A stretch of 64,000 bases of DNA from Clarireedia homoeocarpa (taxonomy: Eukaryota > Ascomycota > Leotiomycetes > Helotiales > Rutstroemiaceae), in NCBI GenBank assembly GCA_001465935.1, contig LNKV01000024.1, forward strand, positions 372,001 to 436,000, in the 5' to 3' direction. The first letter of the stretch is position 1, and each line of letters starts with the position of its first letter. Made by a program: the position numbers and the translations under genes. A model generated the notes under the pieces. That model had not been told where the DNA came from and made no database searches. It was given only the letters and a program-made list of their open reading frames with translations. This document shows positions 44,915-56,500 of this stretch, in pieces.

Positions 44915-46228
44915 CTAGTTCAAAGGCTTCCTAGCAATCATCAAATACATCGGTGTGAACAAGTCCTCCTTCGCACCCGCAACCAAGCAATCCGCCGCCA
45001 ACGCCAACGAATCAGCAGTCTTCTGTGTTCCACCCGGAGCCAACCTCAAGGTTTCCAAAAGTCCCACAAACTTATGTACCAACCCACGTCCAGTCTTTGT
45101 CATTCGTGCAATCGTGAAGAAATCACCAATCGTACCCATGTGCTTGAAGTCTCCTGCAAGAGGGTAGTACCAAGGAGTGGCGTCAGGACGCTTAGCGAGA
45201 TCTTCGTTGAGGACGAGCTCGAAGCCCGCGGCTTTGATAGCAGCGATTCCCTCGGAGATCTTGACCATGTTGGAGATTCCGTCACCTTGCTCGATACCGA
45301 GACGGATGGTACGGTGGTGCTCGTTGTCGTTGTCGTAGTTGTCGGTCATGAGCCATTCGTAGACACCGAAAGTTCCACCTGGCTTGAGGACGCGGAAGAT
45401 TTGCGAGTAGACACCTTCGAGGGAGGGGGCGTGTACAGTGGCTTCGATGGCGTAGACGGCGTCGAAACTGTTTTCTGGGAAGGACATTTGCTACGGAAAT
45501 ATTATGTTAGCGGAATTTCTCGGAAATCTGGGGGTAGAATAACATACCATGAAATCACCCTTGACGAACTTCAATTGATCGGCCAGACCCTCCTTTTGGG
45601 CATATCGTGTGGCACGCTCAATTTGGTAATCGTTGTTGTTCAATCCGGTAATGTGTGCTCCAGTGAACTTGGCGATCTCTCTGGCGGGACCTCCTACACC
45701 GCATCCAACATCCAACACTTTGTCACCATCCTTGATACCGATTTTCGCGGCGAGGTAGTGTTCGTGACGGGCAATGGCTTGGTAGAAAGGTTCACCGTAT
45801 GCAAATCGACAGAAATGGAATGATTGACCCCATCCATATTCGTAAAGATCGGTGGCAAGGTTGTAGTAACTACATGTACATTAGCATACCGCTCGTTCTC
45901 ATACGAGTATCAATTGAAGATAAAACTCACTGTCTTGTCAAGGTAGCATATTCAGCAGTTCGGGCCTGGTGCACAGATTAGATACTTGCACAAGGAATGT
46001 TGCGGGACAAGCAAGTATATGTACCTCTCTGTCCTCCTTGGTTTCATCCTTGGCAGCTTTGTTGTCCCAATGCTTGAAATACTCATCGACCGCAGCTTTT
46101 TGTGCGGCAGCGTCCTTCTTCATCATTGCGCTGAAACCTCCCTCGGCCTTGGAGGAGTCCTTGTGCATAGCTTTGTTGAAAGCAGCATCGCGGGAGTGAT
46201 CCTCAGTCTCGAGCTTAGTGGGAGCCAT
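44915..46228 (-). CDS. ERG6: Sterol 24-C-methyltransferase (ERG6)
   Basis: Four exons, 46228-46025, 45965-45931, 45869-45548 and 45490-44915, about 378 residues, the normal length of Erg6. It transfers a methyl group from S-adenosylmethionine to C24 of zymosterol-type sterols in the ergosterol pathway. Diagnostic motifs are HYYNLATDLYEYGWGQSFHFCRF (sterol methyltransferase region I), VLDVGCGVGGPAREIA (SAM motif), GLNNNDYQIERA, YAIEATVHAP and FRVLKPGGTFGVYEWLMTD. The C-terminal sterol methyltransferase domain runs to the end (LFTPMYLMIARKPLN). All expected residues are present and introns are 51-65 nt. It is divergent from SLT11 and convergent with the BAR-SH3 gene. One of two sterol genes in the window. 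Confidence 0.97.
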
Positions 46229-47137
46229 TGTAAGAATTGTTGATTAGAAGAGTATATTATAGATATATGTATGGTGTATGGTATATGCAGGAAGAAAAGA
46301 GGCTGAACTCGAGTTGATCGAATAGAAGAGGAAGAGAAGTAAAACTTGAATGAGGGAGAAGTAAGAAGTAAGAAGCAAGAGGTGGTAGTAGCAGACGGTG
46401 TTTATATCAGAGAAAGGGGAATCTATCTTTCGAAATATTTAACTCTGTACCAGGACCGACTGGTATCGCGACCGCTGAAATTATTGCCCAGGGTCAAATT
46501 TCCATATTTCCCCTGTCGCTAAACTGAAATCGTATTCGTACCTTAAGTTCTTTGGAGCTAGTCCCTAAATGGTCCGAGTAGGGACACGGCCGGACAGACC
46601 CGCTGATTGGCTGGATCGAGGTGCACCCTGGATAGAGAAAGTTCTGATAGGTCTCCCAGCATTACATTGGGACTGTATATAGTAAATGACAACGTGAACT
46701 TCCAGATTTGCCATGAAGAGCGGTCGGGAAAGCGGCAACCAACAACCAACAGCTGCCGTACGAAGTAGAACTTGGACCAGTCAATGCCAGCAATGCCAGC
46801 AATGCCACTCAATGCCACTCAATGCCACTCAATGCCACTCATTATGAGACCGCCAGACAGATACGTTCTGTTTATCATAGCCGAATTGATAAGCCAGGCG
46901 CAGGGCGGTATATCGTAGCCTGGTCACATGATTCTATCAAATTTACCCTCTATTACTTCGTACACTCTTTCTAAGCTGCTTAGTCAGGTCATCAATTCAA
47001 CATTTCAAATCCCTAACGCCTTCTATCTCAGCCTTTCCATCGTCACGAACAACGTCACTTTATCGCAAAGGACGATACAAGTAAATCCTATACTCAATCA
47101 CCATACCCCTCATTCCTTCGCATTCACATCCGCCAAA
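46229..47137. promoter_or_regulatory. Divergent promoter region, ERG6 / SLT11
   Basis: A 909-base region between divergent starts. It has TACGAAGTA at 46759-46767 and its complement at 46954-46962, and a 10-bp tandem repeat (AATGCCACTC, five to six copies) at 46782-46840. No known sterol regulatory element was identified with confidence. Confidence 0.5.
46782..46840. repeat. 10-bp tandem repeat in ERG6/SLT11 promoter
   Basis: Four perfect copies of AATGCCACTC preceded by two related AATGCCAGC units. Confidence 0.95.
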
Positions 47138-48316
47138 ATGCCACCACAAATCAAACAAGATCTTAATCGCTCGGGCTGGGAAACTACAGACTTCCCATCC
47201 GTATGCGAAAACTGCCTCCCCGACAACCCATTTGTACAAATGATCAAACAAGACTACGGCGAAGAATGCAAAATCTGCACTCGGCCATTCACCGTATTCC
47301 AATGGAAGCCCGATCGTACCGCCCGCAGCAAACGCACCAACATCTGCTTAACCTGCGCGCGGCTCAAAAACTGCTGTCAATGCTGTATGCTCGATCTAAG
47401 TTTCGGCCTGCCGATCGTGGTCAGAGACGCTGCGCTGAAGATGATTGCACCGGGGCCGCAGAGCGAAGTAAACAGAGAGTATTATGCGCAGAATCATGAG
47501 AAGGAGATTGAGGAGGGAAAAGGCATGGAAGAGTACGAGAAGACGGACGAGAAGGCCCGGGAACTGCTGCGCAGATTAGCGAACAGTAAACCGTATTTTC
47601 GGAAAGGCACAAAGATGATTACAGATGGAGGAGGAGAAAGCAGCGCAAGTGGTGGTGCGGGCATGAGTGAGAAAGGAATGGCCCTCGCGACCAAAGGACC
47701 AGGTCCGATACGAACACGAGACGGAAATCCGAGCAGGGGTGCGGGTGCGGGTGCGGGTCGTGGGGGACGAGGCGGCGCAAGAGGTGGACGCTCATTTCCA
47801 AGTGCTGCACAACTACCCCCCGGACCGCAAGACATCCTACCGCCAGCTGATAAATCCATAACGTCGCTGTTTATCACCGGGGTCGAAGACGATTTGCCGG
47901 AATTCAAAATCAGGGAATTCTTCTCTCCATACGGGAAATTACGCTCACTAGTCTGCTCGCACATGTCGCACTGTGCGTTTGTGAATTACGCGACGAGAGA
48001 GGGTGCCGAGGCGGCGGCTGCCGCGTTGCAGGGAAAGGCTGTTATTGCGGGGTGTCCATTGCGGGTGCAATGGGGAAAACCAAGACCAATCGGGACAATG
48101 GATAAAGAAGAGAGAGCTGCCACAGGTAGGGAAGGCCGCTCTGCGTTTTCGAATTCGAGTTCGGGTTCAGGTGGACAGAGGAGAGCCATTGAAGGGACGA
48201 CTTCGTCGCATGCTGCACCGCCGCTGACGCAGCAGGATGATCTGGCGAGTATGGCTGCTGTCGCTGCGCCGCCAGGTTCAGGGGATGTGCAGTATGCTAG
48301 TTTGGCGGGAAATTAA
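47138..48316 (+). CDS. SLT11: Pre-mRNA splicing factor SLT11/ECM2 (RBM22-like)
   Basis: A single exon of 392 residues from the ATG at 47138 (context CAAAATGCC). The frame stays open upstream to 46928, but that section does not resemble the family. The protein has cysteine-rich N-terminal zinc motifs (VCENCLPDNPF, ECKICTRPFTVFQWKP, ICLTCARLKNCCQCCMLDLSFGLP), then a Gly/Arg-rich linker and one RRM (residues about 245-320: SLFITGVEDDLPEFKIREFF, HCAFVNYATREGAEAAAAAL, LRVQWGKPRP). Ecm2/Slt11 with Cwc2 contacts U6 and the U2/U6 core of the activated spliceosome. The order of domains and length match the fungal family. It is divergent from ERG6. Confidence 0.92.
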   Translation: MPPQIKQDLNRSGWETTDFPSVCENCLPDNPFVQMIKQDYGEECKICTRPFTVFQWKPDRTARSKRTNICLTCARLKNCCQCCMLDLSFGLPIVVRDAALKMIAPGPQSEVNREYYAQNHEKEIEEGKGMEEYEKTDEKARELLRRLANSKPYFRKGTKMITDGGGESSASGGAGMSEKGMALATKGPGPIRTRDGNPSRGAGAGAGRGGRGGARGGRSFPSAAQLPPGPQDILPPADKSITSLFITGVEDDLPEFKIREFFSPYGKLRSLVCSHMSHCAFVNYATREGAEAAAAALQGKAVIAGCPLRVQWGKPRPIGTMDKEERAATGREGRSAFSNSSSGSGGQRRAIEGTTSSHAAPPLTQQDDLASMAAVAAPPGSGDVQYASLAGN

Positions 48317-48598
48317 GAGCTCGAAGGACCGAGTATGTATATTCAGTTTCTGGAGTTTGGAGCTGGGTTGGGATTCCAATGGTGGAATGGAGTGCTTTTA
48401 TTTTATTTTCTACTGGAACGTATTTTTAAAAGTACAGTGAGCATCATGATAAAAGATGGCCGATATGGTCGAGATATGACTACCATCTTACTGCTTCCTC
48501 AGCCGTTCGTGTGATGAACTCCACGTTGTGCATCTCATCTGCAGTTACATGACTTTTCGGCCTCATAGAAATACACGTTTCTGTCGTTTGGGGTGTTC

Positions 48599-49212
48599 TC
48601 ATTTATCACTACACTTCTTCCCATCAATAACCACCGTCTTCCCATTCGGCATCTTTACCGTATCGTTATCCCCTCGTTCCGTATGTTCATGAATCCGTAG
48701 CTCTATCACCACACATTAGCAAAGCACTTCCTCAAATCATCGGCTCCACCCCGCTGCAATTCTCCCTTAATCCAAATCCTCTAGGACTCAAGCCATAAAA
48801 GAAATAAAGGGGGAAAATACATACTAAATCTCTCCTCGCCCTCCCTTTTCCGTCCCTGGACCACGTTTTCCCGTAGGATCTTGGCGACGTCTTCGGCGTG
48901 GGCGATGGCGGCGGCGCATTCGGGTGATGAGGGTTCCATTGAGCGGTTCGAGAGGAAGGTGGAGCGGGCTTGCGCGCGGGCGGAGATGAGGAGGTGGGTG
49001 TCTTCTATTGAAGGGGAAGAGGGTATGGTTAGTTGGGGGTTGTGATTAGTTGTGGAGAAGGCGGGTGATGAGGAGAAGAGAGGGAGTGTAAAAAGAGAGA
49101 TGATGTATATTTTCTTCGGTGAACCAGGGCAAGGAAGAATATAGGGAAGGAACGAACCATGGAAGGCAAGTCGCGTTCCGCGAAGGAGGTGCCTGTATGC
49201 TGCCAACGCCAT
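48599..49212 (-). CDS. MZM1: Mitochondrial zinc maintenance protein 1 (LYRM7-like)
   Basis: Three exons, 49212-49158, 49004-48825 and 48702-48599, about 112 residues, the normal size. Mzm1 is a matrix LYR-family chaperone that stabilises the Rieske protein Rip1 before its insertion into complex III. Family sequence is evident: MALAAYRHLLRGTRLAFHEDTHLL, ARAQARSTF, EDVAKILRENVVQG, and a tail LRIHEHTERGDNDTVKM. The LYR tripeptide is present as the AYRHLLR variant. The reading frame is only restored by splicing (introns of 153 and 122 nt). The start at 49212 is 320 bases from the divergent gene at 49533. Confidence 0.92.
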
Positions 49213-49532
49213 ATTTTCCAATACGTTTTTTTTACTTGCTGAGTATTTTGACCTTATGCTTATAGCACTGCAGATAATTTGTTAATATAGATATGCCAAC
49301 GAAACTTTACTAGGAAATATTACAATAAACAGAAAAATAAATAGAATTAATGGAGGATACATCAATAAGAACCGAAAGACGCTATGTGGGATACTACAGG
49401 GACGATGCGGTGCCGGTAATAACGAGGGATGATGGGGTGGTATGCATGCAGAAATGTCAGACACATGAGATAGGTCTAATATGAGATGCTGACGTTGGAA
49501 CAGGCGTGCCAAAAACGGAATCTCGAGAGGAA
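49213..49532. promoter_or_regulatory. Divergent promoter region, MZM1 / 49533 gene
   Basis: A 320-base AT-rich stretch between divergent starts. No recognisable motif beyond A/T runs. Confidence 0.4.
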
Positions 49533-50750
49533 ATGGAACAACCAGAAGGGAACATGGATGGCATGGCGACCATGTATGAGGCTATAGAATTTCAGACGCA
49601 GGTCATGACTCCGAACGTCTCGCAAGGAGAAGAGCAGCCCCCAGAACTCGACGCGATGTCAGTAGCTATACGATCAGATTCGCTTCCATCAGAAAGTACG
49701 ACAATGTGGCTACGTCGCATGACAGAAGGAGAGGGTCTTGGTAGCGGTAGTGATTCATCGGACTCGAATTGCAGGAATGCACCGAGAACAGAATCGAGCC
49801 CTGCCGCTTCCGCAAGTGTACCTAACTGGGCTGAGGATTGGCCAGCGCTCAATGAATCGACCGGCTCTTCCAAGAATGCAAACATTGGCTCTGCAAACCA
49901 GACAACTCACAAGAACGTGTTGGTGCAGGGAAGCAGCTCTTCTGCTGCACAAAATGCGGTAAACTGGCCTACAGGGCACTCAACTCCCAACAGTGCATCA
50001 AAAGGAGAACCGAGCCATGCGAACTCGCGCGGGTCAAAGAATACCTCCATGAATGAAGTAAACTCAGACTCAGAAAGAGAAGAACAAGCAAACCCCGCAG
50101 GAGGTAATGCCCCAGCAACTATGCAGTCTGGAAAAGGAAAAGAGATTGAGATAGCTACACCTTCAATGCAATACTCTCCAAGTGAACAGGACTCAATAAT
50201 CAGACGATGCAGCACACCGGATGATGGAAGTTCAAAAGCCGCGCATGTGGCTACGCAATACATGAACAGACAGGAATCAATCGATATCATCAACAACGAG
50301 GCACTACATACTGTAGGCTCAGCTACTCTGATTCCAGCTGCCCTAGTTCCGCTTCCTCCTAGTCCAAGTTCTGGAGGTGAACATGCCGCAGTTCCAGACG
50401 GCCACCCCATGAATCTTGCTCTGCCGACCAACTACGGCCAGACGAACAATCCATTACAAGATTTCCAACAACAATCCAACCGCCAAGAAATTTTTGGATC
50501 GTACCTTCAAAGAAGTATGACTCCTTCAATCACCCACAGCCACAGCGATATGGAAAACGACAGTAGGTTTGAGCGTTCTGATGAAGATCGCCTTGGCGAC
50601 ACCCCGAGCGAAATTCTCGGTGATATGGAGTACACTCTGGAGCTGTTGAGGGAGCAGGATCAGAAGCGGCTTTCGATTACCGTGAAGCTACTGAAGCAGA
50701 CACGAAAGCTCAAGCGAGCTCAGATGGCCAGTGCAATTCAAAGGTCTTGA
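49533..50750 (+). CDS. Uncharacterised disordered protein
   Basis: An open frame of 405 residues from the ATG at 49533; the frame is open nine codons upstream without ATG, so a 5' exon ending near 49504 is possible (AACAG acceptor-like). Ser/Asn/Glu-rich over most of its length, with no recognised domain. The last 45 residues (GDMEYTLELLREQDQKRLSITVKLLKQTRKLKRAQMASAIQRS) form a likely amphipathic helix, with a basic end. Coding character is supported by length and by even codon use; nothing supports a specific role. Confidence 0.55.
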   Translation: MEQPEGNMDGMATMYEAIEFQTQVMTPNVSQGEEQPPELDAMSVAIRSDSLPSESTTMWLRRMTEGEGLGSGSDSSDSNCRNAPRTESSPAASASVPNWAEDWPALNESTGSSKNANIGSANQTTHKNVLVQGSSSSAAQNAVNWPTGHSTPNSASKGEPSHANSRGSKNTSMNEVNSDSEREEQANPAGGNAPATMQSGKGKEIEIATPSMQYSPSEQDSIIRRCSTPDDGSSKAAHVATQYMNRQESIDIINNEALHTVGSATLIPAALVPLPPSPSSGGEHAAVPDGHPMNLALPTNYGQTNNPLQDFQQQSNRQEIFGSYLQRSMTPSITHSHSDMENDSRFERSDEDRLGDTPSEILGDMEYTLELLREQDQKRLSITVKLLKQTRKLKRAQMASAIQRS

Positions 50751-51088
50751 TGGTATTTCGTCGTCGAGCTTGAGCACGTGATCTATAAGTAATCTCTTTT
50801 CAGAGCTCTTTCTTTCAAATCGATGTATGGCTTTGCGTCGGATTATGGAAGAAATGGGTATTTGACAGTGGATGTGAAAGAGCGAAAGAGCAGAAACAGC
50901 GCAGCACAAAATCTAGAGCAAGCAATTGATGCAATCCATGTTTTCATTTTCGGTCTCTCAAATTCAGTGATAAATTCTGCCAGAAAAAGTAAAGGCGGTG
51001 TGAATTGTTTTTTCAATCGGCCAACTCTCGATTTTCCCTTCCCCTCTATTAACCAATATTGGCAAAATCACCTGAACAATACTTTAAG
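50751..51088. other. Promoter region of Zuotin
   Basis: 338 bases. A CACGTG box (AGCACGTGATCT) lies near 50774, and CT-rich sequence precedes the Zuotin start. No separate gene. Confidence 0.45.
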
Positions 51089-52480
51089 ATGGCTACTCAT
51101 TCTCCCGTCTCTTTGCCTTTGCCCGTACTTCCGGAAGGATGGTCCGCGGAAAAGGACTTCAAGGTTGTTGGTAGCGTTTCTGCTGCTACTCAACGTAGCC
51201 TTGAACCTGTTGGACCTCACTTTTTGGCCCACGCTCGCCGAGCTCGTCACAAGCGCACTTTCTCCGAAGATGATCGCATTCAAGCCCAAGAGAACGTCAA
51301 GAAGGTTGAGGATGATGATCTCGGTGAGATCAGTGAACCGGAGGACCCAATGATGTTGGCTCGCGATGCTAAGGACTGGAAGGTAAATTTTGACCTTGGG
51401 TTTTGAGCTACGACATTTTACTAACTCTCATCAAAGAACCAAGATCACTACGCCGTCCTCGGTCTTAGCAAATACAGATACAAGGCTACCGAAGAGCAAA
51501 TCAAGCGCGCCCACCGAAAGAAGGTCTTGAAGCATCATCCTGATAAGAAGGCCGCTGCTGGTTCCACTGAGGACGACAACTTCTTCAAGTGCATTCAAAA
51601 GGCTACCGATCTTCTCCTCGATCCCGTCAAGCGCCGCCAATTCGATTCCGTCGACGAAGGTGCCGATGTTTCCCCACCAACTAAGAAACAACAGAAGGAC
51701 AAGAAGACTTTCTACAAGCTCTGGGGTCAATATTTCAAGGCCGAGGGCCGTTTCTCCAGAATCCAGCCTGTGCCGAAGTTTGGTGACGAGAAAAGCACCA
51801 AGGAGGAAGTCGAGGCTTTCTACAACTTCTTCTACAACTTCGACTCATGGCGTTCGTTCGAATACCAAGATGAAGATGTTCCTGATGACAACGAGAACCG
51901 TGATCAGAAGCGTCACATCGAGCGTAAGAACAACAATGCCCGCAAGAAGAAGAAGACCGAGTATGTGGCTGGATTGAGAAAGATGTTAGACGAGGCCTCT
52001 GCAGGTGATGAGCGTATCAAGCAGTTCCGTCAAGCAGCCAACGCCGAAAAGAACAAGAAGCGTTTGGAGAGAGAAGCAGCAGAGAAGAAGGAAAAAGAGG
52101 AAAAGGAAGCTGCCAAGAAAGCCGAGGAGCAAGCTGCTAAGGAGGCTGAGGAGAAGGCCAAGGTTGAGAAGGAACAAGGCAAGAAGGCAAAGGAGGCTGC
52201 CAAGGCCGCCGTTAAGAAGAACAGACGTGTCTTGAAGGGAAGTGTCAAGGATGCCAACTACTTCGCTTCAGGCGAGCCATCCGCTGCTCAGATCGACTCC
52301 GTCTTGAACGACGTTGAGCTCCTTCAAGGCAAGATTGACCCTGATGAGTGTGCAGCTCTTGCAGGCAAGTTGAACGGCTTGAAGGGTGCGGACGAGATTA
52401 AGGGTGTTTGGAGCGCTGAGGTCAAGAGATTGATCGAGGCCGGAAAGCTTAAGGAGGGTGATGTTAAGACTCTGGCTTAG
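51089..52480 (+). CDS. ZUO1: Zuotin, ribosome-associated DnaJ chaperone
   Basis: Two exons, 51089-51382 and 51437-52480, about 445 residues. The ATG at 51089 begins the family N-terminus (VSLPLPVLPEGWSAEKDFKVVGSVSAATQRSLEPVGPHFLAHARRARHKRTFSEDD). The J domain follows (NQDHYAVLGLSKYRYKATEEQIKRAHRKKVLKHHPDKKA) with the HPD motif intact. Then the Zuotin homology domain (FYKLWGQYFKAEGRFSRIQPVPKFG, FYNFFYNFDSWRSFEY), a long Lys/Glu/Ala-rich ribosome-binding helix and a C-terminal helical bundle. Zuotin pairs with Ssz1 to form the ribosome-associated complex, which stimulates Ssb on nascent chains. The N-terminal LP-rich segment is the part known to bind Ssz1. Complete and orthodox. Confidence 0.95.
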
Positions 52481-53578
52481 ATGAGTGGATGTACAACTGA
52501 GAGAGGGGATGTTGTTAGACTTATATAGAATGATCATGAATTCTTAGACCCGTTCGAATGTTCTTGCCAGGCTGTATTTCATTGTTGCGAGTAGCCTGTG
52601 TGTAAATGAGATGCAACCATACACCTACTTGCTATACCATTCCACACATGACGAAAAGTATTGAACGTCTCGGAAAATATGTCACTTGACTTGGCCATTC
52701 CTGTTTCTTAAATTATACGAGTAAAGAAAGATCATCAGCCGTCGAAAACCTACTAGTCTCACTCACTACCGCTCAGCCCAAGGAGACTACGCCCTCCGCA
52801 GTGTAAAGAAACGACCTATCGAGCTGGAATCATTCATCTACTCAATCCTGAAGGTGACTGTAAACAGTAGCTGATGATGCAGCATGCTCAATTCATCAAC
52901 TACACGCATCTCAAGGAGGATAGAAAGTCAGATACCCTTCTCTGCACACCAGAGAGCAATTTACATCATCTCACAGCTCTCAACATCATATCACTACCAC
53001 GTCTCATCACAATATATCACATCATATCATAAAAAGTAAATCAAATTCCCCAATCAAACGAAGCCTCCTGTGTAAGATAAACTAGCCTCCATGCCGAAAA
53101 CGCCTACTTCCAACTAGACCAGCTATCATTGAATTGCATCCCCTGATATCGACCGTAAGAGAAAGCCCCACGAAGTCAGTGATATCAATCATAAGGAAAG
53201 AAGCAAAGAACTCCCCAGGCAACCTAAAGCATAAAAATCATTTCGATACCGAGGAATGTAAATTTTGAAATGAAGTAGAATAGTGTTTGAGATCATCGCC
53301 CCTGGTGGTATGGATTGCGCGGAATATTTTGAATTATAGATCCCCAGACTTAAATGAAAAGAATTATGGCGAGGATTTTGTGTATATGGTGACGATAGTA
53401 TTGAAAGAAAGATTGTGCAGAAGTACGAAATAGGTAAGAGAGCAGATATAAAGAGTATAGTCGAGGTGATCCATAGAGATGTAGATAGGGATGCAGTGTA
53501 AGACTCCTGCTAGCGTTTTAGCTGTAAAGTAGCACGTGATTATGCAGTAGGAGCAATACATTAATGTCCAAGAGGCTC
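52481..53578. other. Convergent intergenic region
   Basis: 1.1 kb between the 3' ends of Zuotin and the large GTPase gene. AT-rich, ordinary complexity, with an ATCACATCATATC repeat near 53000. No gene is supported. Confidence 0.5.
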
Positions 53579-56500
53579 TCAAGAACCGGGAGTATAATCC
53601 CCACCGTGCTCATCATCGTCGGTAACCAAGAGTGCCTCGTCATCTTCCTCCTCGGAATCGCTGATTTCGATCGGTTCATACTCGGAATCCTCAGATTCTT
53701 CTTCGGGCTTCTCAGCGGCTTCTTCGTTCCAGGCCTCGTGCAATTTTGAGAAGACCTCGTTGAATTCATCGCGTAGCTTGACTTTCTCGGGACATACACC
53801 GCCGCCAGCACCTTCTAGGCTGGTGTCTTTGGCAGTGTGGTTTTCCATCATCATGTTAAACTCCTCGAGTAGAAGTGCAGTAGCTTCCTCGGTTTTCTGA
53901 GTAAACTCGATCTCCAACTCGGGATATAAGTCGTTGAACTGCGAGCGAATTACCTTTGAACAGGCTTTGAATATTAAACGGCCATTTTCCTTCACGAAGT
54001 CGATATGAGTCTTTCTGTTTTTCTTGAAATGCCCTCGGCCTACAAGGACATTTGCGTATGGTTAGCAAACTAATGGTACAATCGAATGACTCTTACGTAC
54101 CGAATGCTTCTCCACACTGCTGATAAGTAGACCTCCAGCTCTCTCGCACTTGTGGGGTCACAAGCTGGTGCGCATTGGTTGCTGTAGTTTTGATCTTGTT
54201 CTCAAAGATGTCCGCGACACAATCGTTCATGATTCTTACAGCCCGCTGCGCACTTTGATCCCAAAGCTGTAAAGGCTCAACGATATGAGGGCAAACGGCT
54301 TTGCCGTGAGAAACAACGAAATGGGTAAATTGCTTAAGGATCTCCGCTACCTGGTTGTCATAGGTAGCGCGCTCTTTCTGAACTGATTCATGAATTGTCT
54401 TGCTCCACCGAGCGACAAGATAGTCAAGATACAGACCACCCCTTGGCCAAGTCAGAAAACTTCATTCTGGCTGTGGACTGAAACTTACATCTCATCATTC
54501 CAATGGTATATAACTTCATTGTAACTAGTCCAATCTCCATTATTCCTATTGATGGCTCGATGAGTTGACCAATGGACAGGCTTTTGACCAAAACTGTTGA
54601 CTACCTCTTGAATTTCAGCAAGAGCCGCGGCTTCAGCCTTAGGCATGTGGGCGAAGATACCAGTTTTGACCAGCTTTTTGGTATTTCGAACGGTGTAAAT
54701 ATTAAGTTCTTGCAGATTCTGGAAAACATATTAGGATCCGATTCATTGAAAGCATCATTATCAGGCCTCATTGACAGGACATACCGTATTCAGATTTGCA
54801 AGACCTTTAGTAAAATTATCTCCAATCGCTTGCTTCTCCGAGGCGACAAACTTATATGCAACAGTAACGTCCGAAGCCCATGTCGACATGGCGTCTGTCA
54901 GGCTTCCAATTTGCCCAAGAAATGCCTCAGAGTTACGATTGCGAGTTCCCAATGTAGTTTGATTCAGCCACTGCTGAAACGCTAGAATTCCAGTGTCTGC
55001 TGGTTTGAAGAATCCCTTAATCCACTCGTCCTTCTTCAGGAAAGTAGAAAACGCCAGGGCAGAGACGCAGAAGACTTTCAAGGGATCTTCGGACTGCTTT
55101 TGTCCCAGTTCTTTTCGAACATTTTCGAAATCTTTCCTTAGGGCAGTAGTGGATACCGCATTTCTGTTCTTGATACATGCAGCTAGTATTCGAGACTCGA
55201 GGGCCAAATTGTGTTTGGCGAGTGCATCTATCTTGTCACGGATGCCATTTCCTTTCTCTCGATGAGGTCCTAATCTATTACGGATCTCCTTAATCTCTAC
55301 CATAAGCTCCTCGAGCTTCTTCTTCAATTCTCTCTGTTCCAAAGTCGGTGATGAATCACTACCTGTTGTCGCTCAGTCAATTTGACAAACAAGTTGAAGT
55401 AGCCACATGGCATGAAATGGAAAGCACACTTACCTTCCTCACATTTTCGCTTTCTCAAAGCTCTTTGAATCCCCGCTTGTTCTTTCTCTACTTGCTTCAT
55501 CCGCTTTTCGTCGACCGCCATTTTCTGCTTCAGTTCTTCAATCTTCTTCTGCATGGAGATAGTTTTATTGTTGATCTTCTCACGCTCTGTCAGGACGTCT
55601 TGAAGGCCCTCAGCGACGTTTTGGTGTTTTCTACGGTATCTGTCTTCAACAAGAGATGAATCAGTCTTCGTGACCACAAAACACAAATGCTCGCTAGAGA
55701 AGCGATTTTCGAGCAGTAGGAAGCGTTTGGTGATGGAACCCAATAATTCCTGTGCCTTTTTATGCATCAGTTGATGTTAAAAAAGTAGTAAGAATGAAAC
55801 CTACAGGCTTGTCCGTAGCAGCCCGCTCTGTTGGAGATACAACACAGCTCACAGTCAATTTTTTGGAATAACTGGCAGCTAAAGCCCCACGAGCTAGATT
55901 AGTGTCCATAGTGCCCGGGAGATCTACTAGGACTACTCCGCCCTTCAGAACATCAGCCTTAACCTCAAGACGAACGACCTTGACGAGCGGCCACTGAGCG
56001 AATGAGTTGCTATCAGGGTCTTCTTTGGAGTCGTTACTGTCAAGGTAGCGACTGATAGCATCTGAAAACTTGCGAAGACTTCTACCTCTGATGGTTTTAC
56101 ATTGTCCCAAAATATCTTTGACATTTTGATGGTTCAGAAGTGATGCGACGGATTGGTTTTTCATAGCTTCGTGACTTCGAATAAACGGATATACACACTT
56201 TACTTTGCCGAATGCGGATTCGATGCGTTGGTTTCGTTCGAGGTCCTCATCATCGTCATCGTAATCTTTGTCGGTAGTCTTGTCCTTCAGATCCGCGAAG
56301 AAATTCTCCAACTCCAGTTTCCAGTCTTCCCTACTGATACGCTCGATTGTGGCCACAAAAGCCGAGTTTGGATCATCACTAGAATTCCAGGAAATTTCGC
56401 AAATAGTAGCCGTACATGCTTTTTCATCGTCGGCCGGAATCAGATCATCCATCGCTAGAAGAGCATTTATCAAGCTTGACTTTCCACTGCCTGAACTTCC

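Noticed and set aside
49506..49532. Upstream extension of the 49533 gene
   Set aside because: It begins with GTG, not ATG, and lies next to an acceptor-like AACAG; the first ATG is at 49533.
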